From the NCBI RefSeq assembly GCF_910587525.1, contig NZ_CAJULS010000029.1, positions 1-19,760 of the forward strand: DNA of 19,760 nt. Reading direction: 5' to 3'. The notes below the pieces were generated by a model. That model was given only the letters and a program-made list of their open reading frames with translations, was not told where the DNA came from and ran no database searches. Made by a program: the position numbers and the translations under genes. This DNA comes from an uncultured Oscillibacter sp. (GTDB lineage: Bacteria > Bacillota > Clostridia > Oscillospirales > Oscillospiraceae). Shown one piece after another: positions 14,698 through 19,760 of this stretch; position 1 is the stretch's first letter; each line of letters starts with the position of its first letter.

Positions 14698-15291
14698 ATG
14701 AACATCCCAAGTAATCTTATGACCCGTGTCTCTCCCTATTCCGGGATGGAAAATCGGCGGACGGCTCAGGGGGACGGTCAGAAATCCGCTTTCGACAAGT
14801 ATCTGGATGTGGATCGCCAGCGGCAGAAGATGCGGGAACTGCCGCCGGGCCGGATGCTGGACTCCGTGTATATGCAGTTCAAAGACGACTACCGGGCCTG
14901 GAAAGCCGGGCAGCCGGAGGCGATTCTCCCGGATTCCCAGGGATGGACGGAGGAGAACCTGACGTTTCTCCAGAAACGTTACGCCGGGGACCTGTCCGCC
15001 TTTGAAATCTACGACGCGCTGGACGCCATGAAAGAGCTGGGTATCCTCAGCGAAAAGGGACTGCGCTGCGCCGAGGGCACTACGATGGTCCGGCTGGATA
15101 TGAAAAGCGGAGTCTTTCAGACCTCTGTGGACCCGGATTCCAAAGCCGCATGGCTCCACGGCTTCGACGAGGCCCCCATGGCGGGATTCCACAGACTGGA
15201 GGACCTTCTCTCCTGGGCAAAGGATTTCCGGGAGGATGATTACCCGGACTTTATCACCGGGGCCGAGGCCATGGCCCGGGGCTGGATTTAA
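14698..15291 (+). CDS. Unrecognised protein, first of a three-gene operon
   Basis: I do not recognise this 197-residue protein. ATG at 14698 lies seven bases after AAGAGGA; ATG at 14692 is too close to it. The N-terminus (MNIPSNLMTRVSPYSGM) looks unstructured and is followed by KSAFDKYLD. A central segment, LQKRYAGDLSAFEIYDALDA, then MKELGILSE, resembles a segment of the next gene's product (LQRLKDSPNNISKVEWMDLM, then HELNAMGAVSD), so the two may be distant paralogues. The C-terminal part contains HRLEDLLSWAKDF. There is no signal peptide or membrane helix. It is separated from the next gene by 28 bases. Confidence 0.75.
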   Translation: MNIPSNLMTRVSPYSGMENRRTAQGDGQKSAFDKYLDVDRQRQKMRELPPGRMLDSVYMQFKDDYRAWKAGQPEAILPDSQGWTEENLTFLQKRYAGDLSAFEIYDALDAMKELGILSEKGLRCAEGTTMVRLDMKSGVFQTSVDPDSKAAWLHGFDEAPMAGFHRLEDLLSWAKDFREDDYPDFITGAEAMARGWI

Positions 15292-15319
15292 ACAGAACAA
15301 CGGAAAAGGAGAACATCAC

Positions 15320-15916
15320 ATGGATGCTGGAGTAAATTACATCGTCAATAACACCGGGATTCCCTCCTCGGAGTGGGGAAAATACAAGCCCGCGGGAGTC
15401 AACCCGGACGGGCCCTCGGTGGACTTCTCGGACCTTCTGTCCGGCAAAAATCAGGAGATCGTCTCCAAGCTCACCAGCGGGGCGAAAAAGACCTTGCAGC
15501 GGCTGAAAGACAGCCCGAACAACATTTCCAAGGTGGAGTGGATGGACCTGATGCACGAGCTGAACGCCATGGGAGCCGTCAGCGACACGGATTACCAGGG
15601 AACCGACATGATGTTCCATCTGGTGCCTCTGGGGGATGTGAACAACCCCTTCCCGACCTCGGCGGACATGCGGGACACTCTGGACCGGATCAACCAGTGG
15701 CCGGGGAATCCCCTGGATTACCTGGATCAGTGGGCCTTCTCTCTGAAGAAATGGGGCGCCGAGCTGTCCCGGGAGTTGAACCCTGACGGGACGCCCAAAT
15801 ACAAGGACGTCTCCCCGATCTACGATCAGGCGTCTGCCTGCGGCCGGGTGTCCAATCTGATCAAGGGTCTTTTGTCGGCGGATCTGTTCGCCGACAAGCG
15901 GGGAGGACGCGCATGA
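15320..15916 (+). CDS. Unrecognised protein, second of a three-gene operon
   Basis: This is a 198-residue protein of unknown function. ATG at 15320 has AAAGGAG eight bases upstream. A flexible N-terminus rich in Asn, Pro and Gly (VNYIVNNTGIPSSEWGKYKP) leads to SVDFSDLLSGK, the same position and pattern as KSAFDKYLD in the previous protein. The central helical unit around LQRLKDSPNNISKVEWMDLM matches the previous protein's central unit. No signal peptide, membrane segment or catalytic motif is seen. Its TGA overlaps the ATG of the third gene (ATGA), indicating translational coupling. Confidence 0.75.
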   Translation: MDAGVNYIVNNTGIPSSEWGKYKPAGVNPDGPSVDFSDLLSGKNQEIVSKLTSGAKKTLQRLKDSPNNISKVEWMDLMHELNAMGAVSDTDYQGTDMMFHLVPLGDVNNPFPTSADMRDTLDRINQWPGNPLDYLDQWAFSLKKWGAELSRELNPDGTPKYKDVSPIYDQASACGRVSNLIKGLLSADLFADKRGGRA

Positions 15917-16506
15917 ACATTGGGGCGCTTCTCAATTTTGCAATGCCGGATGCTACCACGCTGCCGCGGCGGTCCCGCCCGGCCTCCGGCCCCTCCGCCT
16001 TTTCGGAGAGCCTGACGGCGGAACAGGAAAAGCCTGTGCATCGTTTTATCCAAGGCCCGGACTTTTTTCTGAGGATGGGTGAAAATATCCTTTGCAGCGG
16101 CGGCGTGGGCGGCGCGAATCCGCAGACCTACGAAGCGGAGTTTACCGCTGATTCTACGGACGAGGACCCCATCGTTCGCATCCGGGGCACGGCCAGCAGT
16201 GGGGAGTTCGATTTCACCTGTCATATCCGTGACATTGACCCTCACAACGCCTCCTATGCGGAGTTGGCGGCGCTGAACCGCTGGCTCTGCCGTACCGGGG
16301 CATATCAGACGAAGTTTCCTGGTCAGGCCGGGAGCGTGCTGCCCTGCGGAATGGACTGCGGGGACGTCTCGAAAAAGCGGGATTTTATCAGTGGAATCCA
16401 AAACTTTATCGCTTCTGCCTCCAATTCCTCTCATTACCCGAAGTACGGACCAAGCATATACGCCTATGCCCGTGAACTGCTGGGGATATATCAGGAATTT
16501 TCTTAA
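15913..16506 (+). CDS. Unrecognised protein, third of a three-gene operon
   Basis: This is a 197-residue protein of unknown function. It starts MNIGALLNFAMPD, then has a basic, Pro- and Ser-rich stretch ending in PSAFSESLTAE. This again is the S-x-F-x-x-x-L pattern of the other two proteins, about 30 residues from the N-terminus. The body looks like a beta-rich domain (FFLRMGENILCSGGVGG, YEAEFTADS, FDFTCHIRDID) followed by helices (YAELAALNRWLC). Four Cys residues are present. GGGGAGG lies just upstream of the overlapping start. After its stop, 16507-16725 contains no gene or clear signal. Confidence 0.75.
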   Translation: MNIGALLNFAMPDATTLPRRSRPASGPSAFSESLTAEQEKPVHRFIQGPDFFLRMGENILCSGGVGGANPQTYEAEFTADSTDEDPIVRIRGTASSGEFDFTCHIRDIDPHNASYAELAALNRWLCRTGAYQTKFPGQAGSVLPCGMDCGDVSKKRDFISGIQNFIASASNSSHYPKYGPSIYAYARELLGIYQEFS

Positions 16507-16725
16507 AATATCGCAACCTGATGAGGTCAAGGACGTTCTTGCCACGGCATTGTGAAGATTTTGCCGAGATGCAAAGACAAATGAAAATGTCAACAATCAG
16601 CATCTTCTGTTTCTACCCGATATTCCTGGTAAAATCAAGTAAACTACTGGTTATGCTTCAGATCAAATATACGCGGCAGCTTTTCGGGAGGAAGAGGCAA
16701 ACCTGATTAACGACGATTAAGGGCC

Positions 16726-16792
16726 AAAAATAAATCTCATGGTGGGACGCGATTCCTACCCGGAATCAAACCCCACCATGAGATTCATTTTA
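16726..16792. repeat. 67-bp inverted pair of the intergenic repeat (right edge of cargo block)
   Basis: The architecture is identical to the copy at 13036-13102: 31-bp left arm (16726-16756), 5-base loop TACCC, 31-bp right arm (16762-16792). The core here is TCATGGTGGGA, and the right arm carries matching changes (CCCACCATGAGA), so most pairing is kept despite sequence drift. The unpaired CGC/AAA internal loop is retained. It lies between convergent genes, eight bases from the end of the XRE gene. Confidence 0.9.
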
Positions 16793-16800
16793 GCGGTATT

Positions 16801-17142
16801 CTATTCGCTCCTAATAGCGCCGTCCAAGGCACCCTCGACCACAGATAAATACTGTTCCGGGCATATTCTGGCCTTATGGATCACCCGTTGGCGTTGCTCG
16901 CTTTCATCACTTAAAATCGCAGGATTAAAATAACGTTCCATTGGTAAACCGAATATTTTGGTAAGTTGAATCAAAACCGGCAAGCTAGGAATGGTTTGGT
17001 CATTTTCAATGTTGGCAAGATATACTGGTGAAATGCCTAACATTTCCGCAACCCTTTGCCGGGACAATCGTTTTTCATTCCGTGCAGCCCTGACATCCTC
17101 ACCGAATGTTTCAAAACCAGGGCATTCTTGAATATTTGCCAT
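16801..17142 (-). CDS. XRE-family transcriptional regulator
   Basis: This 113-residue DNA-binding repressor starts at ATG 17142 (MANIQECPGFETFG) with AGGTGAT six bases upstream; the frame extends to 17163 but without a good site. The HTH spans about residues 15-65: VRAARNEKRLSRQRVAEMLG, then ISPVYLANIENDQTIPSLPV. The C-terminal part includes MERYFNPAILSDE. Regulators of this kind near the recombination end of CTn-like elements are thought to control transfer and excision genes. Its own operator sites cannot be assigned; the AT-rich upstream region has short repeats (TATAAAGTATAAG) that may be promoter or operator. Confidence 0.88.
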   Translation of the reverse strand: MANIQECPGFETFGEDVRAARNEKRLSRQRVAEMLGISPVYLANIENDQTIPSLPVLIQLTKIFGLPMERYFNPAILSDESEQRQRVIHKARICPEQYLSVVEGALDGAIRSE

Positions 17143-17343
17143 ATTTGTATCACCTAACCACATCTTATACTTTATATCTAAATTTGAAAATAAAGCAATA
17201 TGTGGTTTGCTTACGGTTTATAGTTTATATTCCGCGCGTTGACAAAGCTGATTGCCTAAATCAAAACGAAACCGCAATGACGCTTTTTCTTCAATTCACT
17301 CTTTTACAAAATCATTAGAATTACCATTCACCTATCTGCCGCG

Positions 17344-17481
17344 CAACGGCAAAAGAAAAAAAGCCGTTGTACAGCAGAAAATGGTCATGCCTTATTATAT
17401 TGAGCGGCGGCTTTTGAGAAATCGAAGCCGCCGCTTTCATCTATCTTGTAAATAGAGGCCGACGGCATTGGAGGATGCCGT
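17344..17481 (+). promoter_or_regulatory. Cluster of hairpins in the leader of the sigma-like gene
   Basis: The 17143-17789 gap holds no supported gene but several perfect stems. CAACGGC/GCCGTTG is at 17344-17369, an 11-bp stem AGCGGCGGCTT/AAGCCGCCGCT at 17403-17435, and ACGGCAT/ATGCCGT at 17462-17481. The second stem is followed by TTTCAT, so it could terminate weakly. Series of hairpins before an ICE regulator suggest transcription attenuation (inference). Confidence 0.5.
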
Positions 17482-17612
17482 TATGGTAGATTCACATTTT
17501 TGCAGGAAAATCATGGTTTTCCTATCAAAAAAATCTTATTTCTGACGAGGGGACAATGTGCTCTTTGGTATAAACTATACGATGTAGGAAAAAGATACTT
17601 TACTTTATATTT

Positions 17613-17647
17613 CGCCCGGCTGGTTACAAACCTGCCGGGCGTTTTTT
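17613..17647 (+). terminator. Strong intrinsic terminator upstream of the sigma-like gene
   Basis: CGCCCGGC (17613-17620) pairs with GCCGGGCG (17634-17641), followed directly by TTTTTT. No coding gene ends just upstream, so it either ends a leader transcript (attenuator) or is left from a lost gene. Confidence 0.8.
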
Positions 17648-17765
17648 GTCGAATCTCGCCGCTGCCCTCTCAGCCCCAAAATTTTTTTTCAAATAGGGTC
17701 AATTTAGCGGGTAGCGAACGACGGCGGCGGTGTCTTGGTAGCGGAAAGGGAGAGGACCACCTTAT

Positions 17766-17792
17766 CCCCCAACGAAAGGGGGTGAGAAATTG
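17766..17792 (+). promoter_or_regulatory. Hairpin covering the ribosome binding site of the sigma-like gene
   Basis: CCCCC (17766-17770) can pair with GGGGG (17778-17782) across a 7-base loop. The G-run is part of the ribosome binding site (AAAGGGGGTGAG) of the TTG start at 17790. When folded the site would be hidden, suggesting translational control. Confidence 0.5.
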
Positions 17793-18221
17793 GATTCGAT
17801 CCCCCGCGACCATGACGAGCGGGTCCGCTTTGACGCATTCTGCAAGGCGGTCCTGCGAAACGAGGCCCGGAACCATATGCGGGACCTGCGCCGCCAGCGG
17901 AGGCATGAGACTTCGCTGGACGCTGTTCCGCAGGAGGAAATGGACAAGCTCTCCACGGTGGACCACTACCCCAGCGACAGCCATGTGTTTTCCTCGCATG
18001 GGTATGATCTGCTGATCGACAACGAGCTTGTGGCCGACGCCTTCGCTGGCCTGCCCGCCACGGAGCAGAGCATTTTGATTTTGCGCTGTGTGCTGGACCT
18101 GACGGATGAAGAGATCGGCGGCCTCCTGGGAATGTCCAGGAGCGCCGTACAGCGGCGCAGGACGAAATCCCTGGAGGAACTTCGGGCGAAATTGACGGCG
18201 TTGATGCCGGAGGGAGGTTGA
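17790..18221 (+). CDS. Sigma-70-like region 4 regulator of the ICE
   Basis: This 143-residue protein has a short N-terminal helical part (FDAFCKAVLRNEARNHMRDL) and a C-terminal sigma region 4-like HTH: DAFAGLPATEQSILILRCVL, then LTDEEIGGLLGMSRSAVQRR and RTKSLEELR. It resembles the ORF7-type regulators of Tn916-like elements, which activate excision and transfer genes. The TTG start follows GGGGGTGAG at suitable spacing, but that site lies in a hairpin. The HTH_16 gene follows six bases downstream, so the two are co-transcribed. Confidence 0.88.
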   Translation: MDSIPRDHDERVRFDAFCKAVLRNEARNHMRDLRRQRRHETSLDAVPQEEMDKLSTVDHYPSDSHVFSSHGYDLLIDNELVADAFAGLPATEQSILILRCVLDLTDEEIGGLLGMSRSAVQRRRTKSLEELRAKLTALMPEGG

Positions 18222-18227
18222 AAGCAA

Positions 18228-18464
18228 ATGAAACGGCCCCATCACAAGGGCAGAGAGCTGCTGCCCCTTTCGGTGATCCATGCGGCCCAGGCCGGAGACG
18301 CCGAAGCCACGGAGCAGATTCTGCGGTACTACGGAGGCTACATAAACAAGCTCTGTACCCGGAAGCTCTATGACGCAGGCGGACTTCCCCACGAGTGCCT
18401 GGACGAGTACATGAAGCGCCGTCTGGAAATCAAGCTCATTCAAGCCATCGTCACCACGAGCTGA
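18228..18464 (+). CDS. Helix-turn-helix (HTH_16) conjugative-transposon protein
   Basis: This 78-residue protein belongs to the small HTH_16 family of conjugative transposons (Tn916 ORF8-like). It has the typical opening LLPLSVIHAAQAGDAEATEQ, then ILRYYGGYINKLC, and ends with CLDEYMKRRLEIKLIQAIV. It is thought to act with the sigma-like protein encoded just upstream in controlling the element. ATG at 18228 lies ten bases after GGAGG. A structured, probably non-coding region follows directly. Confidence 0.85.
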   Translation: MKRPHHKGRELLPLSVIHAAQAGDAEATEQILRYYGGYINKLCTRKLYDAGGLPHECLDEYMKRRLEIKLIQAIVTTS

Positions 18465-18468
18465 CGAG

Positions 18469-18853
18469 GCGGGCCCGTTGGAACGGCTTACCCTTTCCCC
18501 GTTCTGACCGCCCGATCTGCTGAACCTTGACAAAGAAAGCCCGCAAGATAACGGCGGCGCAGCATAGGGCAACGGACACATTCTGTATGCGCCGCGTCGG
18601 TGGGCGCGCCATGACCCCGCATCCTGCGGGAGAGCGAGAACCGCCTACACCGAAAAGCCGGCAGCTTATAATCAGCGGCGCATACGCTAACGATACTCCC
18701 TTACAGCCACAGTCCGAGCGTTCAAAGCGTCGCAGGCAATGGGTAGGGCCGCGTGAGAACCACGCGGGGGTGAGAGGCCCGTGGAGCTGCTGCCAACAGC
18801 CGTCCGATTTATGCCCATAAAAACCGTACACTATTTGTACGGTGGTCCCTACC
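18469..18853 (+). ncRNA. Candidate structured RNA, about 385 nt
   Basis: This stretch has no convincing gene but many perfect stems. GCGGGC/GCCCGC (18469/18539) encloses GAACGG/CCGTTC (18481/18499). GCGGCGCA/TGCGCCGC lies at 18554/18588. CGGTG+GGCG/CGCC+CACCG (18598/18642) encloses CCCGCA-TCC-TGCGGG (18616-18630). A final module is closed by GGTAGGG/CCCTACC (18742-18748 with 18847-18853). Inside it are CCGCGTG-AGAAC-CACGCGG (18749-18767), a GCTG/CAGC stem (18786-18800) and ACCGTAC/GTACGGT (18823-18843). The last module is thus a closed multibranch structure. A 97-codon frame (18527-18820) has no ribosome binding site and a Cys/Trp/Arg/Pro-rich product. I cannot assign an Rfam family. An oriT or recombination site is an alternative. 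Confidence 0.55.
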
Positions 18854-18854
18854 A

Positions 18855-18883
18855 ACAATAAATCCCACCGTGGGACACAATTC
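18855..18883 (+). repeat. Intergenic repeat copy (6a)
   Basis: Diverged forward copy: head ACAATAAATC, core CCACCGTGGGACAC, tail AATTCT. It begins one base after the outer stem of the candidate RNA. Confidence 0.75.
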
Positions 18884-18902
18884 TATAAAGCGTGAACCCC
18901 TC

Positions 18903-18932
18903 AAAAATAAATCCCATGGTGAGACGCGAATC
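18903..18932 (+). repeat. Intergenic repeat copy (6b)
   Basis: Forward copy: head AAAAATAAATC, core CCATGGTGAGACGC, tail GAATCC. It is a direct repeat of copy 6a, 48 bases further on, and ends next to the ribosome binding site of tnpW (AAAGAAAGGG, 18934). Confidence 0.85.
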
Positions 18933-18951
18933 CAAAGAAAGGGTGTTCGCA

Positions 18952-19110
18952 TTGGCTGATAAGAATTTGAGCAGACAGACCGATGTTGAAGAAATCAAAA
19001 TTGGCAGCACGACTTACATCGTGAATGGATATTTCGCCGCCAGCGGCGTCACTGTTTCTGAAAAAATCAAGCGTTTACTTGACAAGGAAACCAAGCGGAA
19101 AACCTGCTGA
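18952..19110 (+). CDS. tnpW: TnpW-like transposon protein
   Basis: This 52-residue protein resembles TnpW of Tn4451/4453-type elements. Its core is IKIGSTTYIVNGYFAASGVT followed by VSEKIKRLLDKE. Its role is not established; its position beside the recombinase suggests a part in excision or its control. TTG at 18952 has AAAGAAAGGG eight bases upstream. The frame extends to a GTG at 18892, but this would translate the intergenic repeat and is unlikely. A strong promoter follows the stop. Confidence 0.7.
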   Translation: MADKNLSRQTDVEEIKIGSTTYIVNGYFAASGVTVSEKIKRLLDKETKRKTC

Positions 19111-19123
19111 CTTCCTGCAAAAT

Positions 19124-19152
19124 TTGACGCTTTTCTTGACATTTGCTATAAT
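19124..19152 (+). promoter_or_regulatory. Strong sigma-A promoter for the recombinase genes
   Basis: TTGACG (19124-19129) and a consensus TATAAT (19147-19152) are spaced exactly 17 bases apart. The first recombinase gene starts about 48 bases downstream. A GTCAC/GTGAC inverted repeat (about 19160-19181) lies in the early transcript. Confidence 0.8.
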
Positions 19153-19200
19153 ATAAGTGTCACAAGGCAAGAAACGGTGACTGCCGGATTGGAGGCTATG

Positions 19201-19608
19201 ATGAACAGGCAGTTCGAGCAAATCACAGCGATTTATATCCGCATTGGCAGCGGAAAATATGATATGGAAACGGCAATTTCCCAGCAGAAAACCGCTCTGT
19301 CCGAGTACGCGCAGGGACACGGCTTGACAAACATCCGCATTTATTCCGACTGTGGATTCAGCGCCTTTGATGATACGCGCCCTGCTTTTGTGAAGCTGGA
19401 AACCGACATTCGGTCCGGCAAGGTAGCGGTCCTTATCCTTTTTGACCTGACGCGCCTTTCCAGGGACTACATCATTATCAGCGAATGGATTGAAAAGTTT
19501 CTGCCCCGGCATCATGTCGGCCTGTACTCCATTAAGGAGCAGATCACGCCGGATCGTCCGATTACTCTTGCGCTGCCCATTGCGGCGCTGTTTGGAGGTG
19601 GGCGATAA
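19201..19608 (+). CDS. Small serine-recombinase catalytic-domain protein, possibly inactive
   Basis: This 135-residue protein matches only the catalytic domain of serine recombinases: AIYIRIGSGKYD, ISQQKTALSEYAQGHGL, YSDCGFSAFDDTRPAF and LILFDLTRLSRDY. It lacks the recombinase and zinc-ribbon domains of large serine recombinases and ends in a short hydrophobic tail (TLALPIAALFGGGR). In the large recombinase encoded next, the catalytic serine sits in YVRLSRDD; here the same position reads YIRIGSG, a Gly, with Ser one place later. It may therefore be inactive, or the site may be shifted. ATG at 19201 is five bases after GGAGG; 19198 is the alternative. The stop overlaps the next ATG by one base, so both are made together. 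Confidence 0.8.
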   Translation: MNRQFEQITAIYIRIGSGKYDMETAISQQKTALSEYAQGHGLTNIRIYSDCGFSAFDDTRPAFVKLETDIRSGKVAVLILFDLTRLSRDYIIISEWIEKFLPRHHVGLYSIKEQITPDRPITLALPIAALFGGGR

Positions 19609-19760
19609 TGGCGGTCCTACAAAAGCTGGTTGAGAAGTGGGTGGCCCTTTACGTCCGCCTCTCCCGTGATGACGAAAACGAAGGGGACAGCAACAGCATA
19701 TCCCATCAAATCGAAATCCTCACCAAGTACGCTAGAGACCACGGCATCACCAACTACAAG
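19608..19760 (+). CDS. Large serine recombinase, TnpX-like (3' end outside window)
   Basis: The first 51 codons of a large serine recombinase are present. They read MAVLQKLVEKWVALYVRLSR, then DDENEGDSNSISHQIEILTK. The catalytic serine is in YVRLSRDD, and the SNSISHQIEIL spacing is typical of the TnpX/TndX group. This enzyme would excise and integrate the element. The ATG overlaps the stop of the small recombinase gene by one base, with GGAGG upstream inside that gene. Confidence 0.88.
   Translation, partial: MAVLQKLVEKWVALYVRLSRDDENEGDSNSISHQIEILTKYARDHGITNYK

Noticed and set aside
14464..15300. 278-codon minus-strand frame across the unknown operon's first gene
   Set aside because: It runs through the divergent promoter region and opposite a gene with good ribosome binding site and codon use. 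It reads as low-quality protein.
13036..16792. The 67-bp inverted repeats as true integron attC sites
   Set aside because: Hairpin shape and position at gene ends are similar, but the R'/R'' core boxes are absent and no tyrosine integrase is in view. Only the analogy is kept.
18527..18820. 97-codon frame between the HTH_16 gene and tnpW
   Set aside because: It starts at TTG without a ribosome binding site, and its product is Cys/Trp/Arg/Pro-rich and not domain-like. The same bases form many perfect stems, so RNA is the better reading. It could be reinstated if the peptide proves conserved.
3297..18932. The repeats as a CRISPR array
   Set aside because: Units are scattered kilobases apart between genes, with no regular spacers and no cas genes.

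Overview
The window is a stretch of an integrative and conjugative element (ICE) of the Tn1549 / C. difficile CTn type. The host is probably a high-GC gut clostridium (Oscillospiraceae-like). This rests on the order of transfer genes (CnaB-repeat surface protein, VirD4, Maff2, VirB6/TrbL, MT-A70 methylase, PrgI, VirB4, NlpC/P60), the HTH_16 and sigma-like regulators typical of clostridial conjugative transposons, TnpW, and the start of a TnpX-type large serine recombinase at the right edge. Family names are from memory of protein signatures; no search was run.

Layout. 2-3298: the 3' part of a giant adhesin with about nine CnaB/SpaA-like domains. 3367-9628: a tight forward mating-channel operon (VirD4 coupling protein, Maff2 protein, VirB6/TrbL channel protein, MT-A70 DNA methylase, PrgI protein, VirB4 ATPase). 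9661-10725: a 5-cytosine DNA methyltransferase with a 169-codon open frame nested inside it. 10779-13037: a membrane-anchored NlpC/P60 wall hydrolase with a very long charged, proline-rich head. 13103-16725: what looks like cargo, with an AT-richer PadR regulator / membrane protein / secreted protein operon on the minus strand and, divergent from it, three unrecognised genes on the plus strand. 16801-18464: regulators (XRE repressor on minus, then a leader full of hairpins, a sigma-like protein and an HTH_16 protein). 18465-18853: a probable structured RNA. 18952 to the end: TnpW, a small degenerate serine-recombinase domain, and the large recombinase running off the window.

The feature that ties the window together is a family of about 30-bp repeats (A/T-rich head, near-palindromic core around TCACGGTGAGA, tail CGCGATTC). 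Ten copies occur, all between genes: a tandem pair, one perfect 31-bp palindrome, one solitary copy, two 67-bp inverted pairs of identical architecture that bracket the cargo block, and two copies before tnpW. Several begin inside the stop codon of the upstream gene and end just before the ribosome binding site of the next one. I do not recognise this repeat family.

Other oddities: three consecutive transfer genes (virB6, MT-A70, prgI) have no ATG/GTG/TTG at the expected start and appear to begin at ATT, ATA and ATC; the adhesin ends exactly at an LPxTG-like motif with no membrane tail; and the sigma-like gene has its ribosome binding site inside a hairpin. No relaxase, tRNA, rRNA or CRISPR array is visible.
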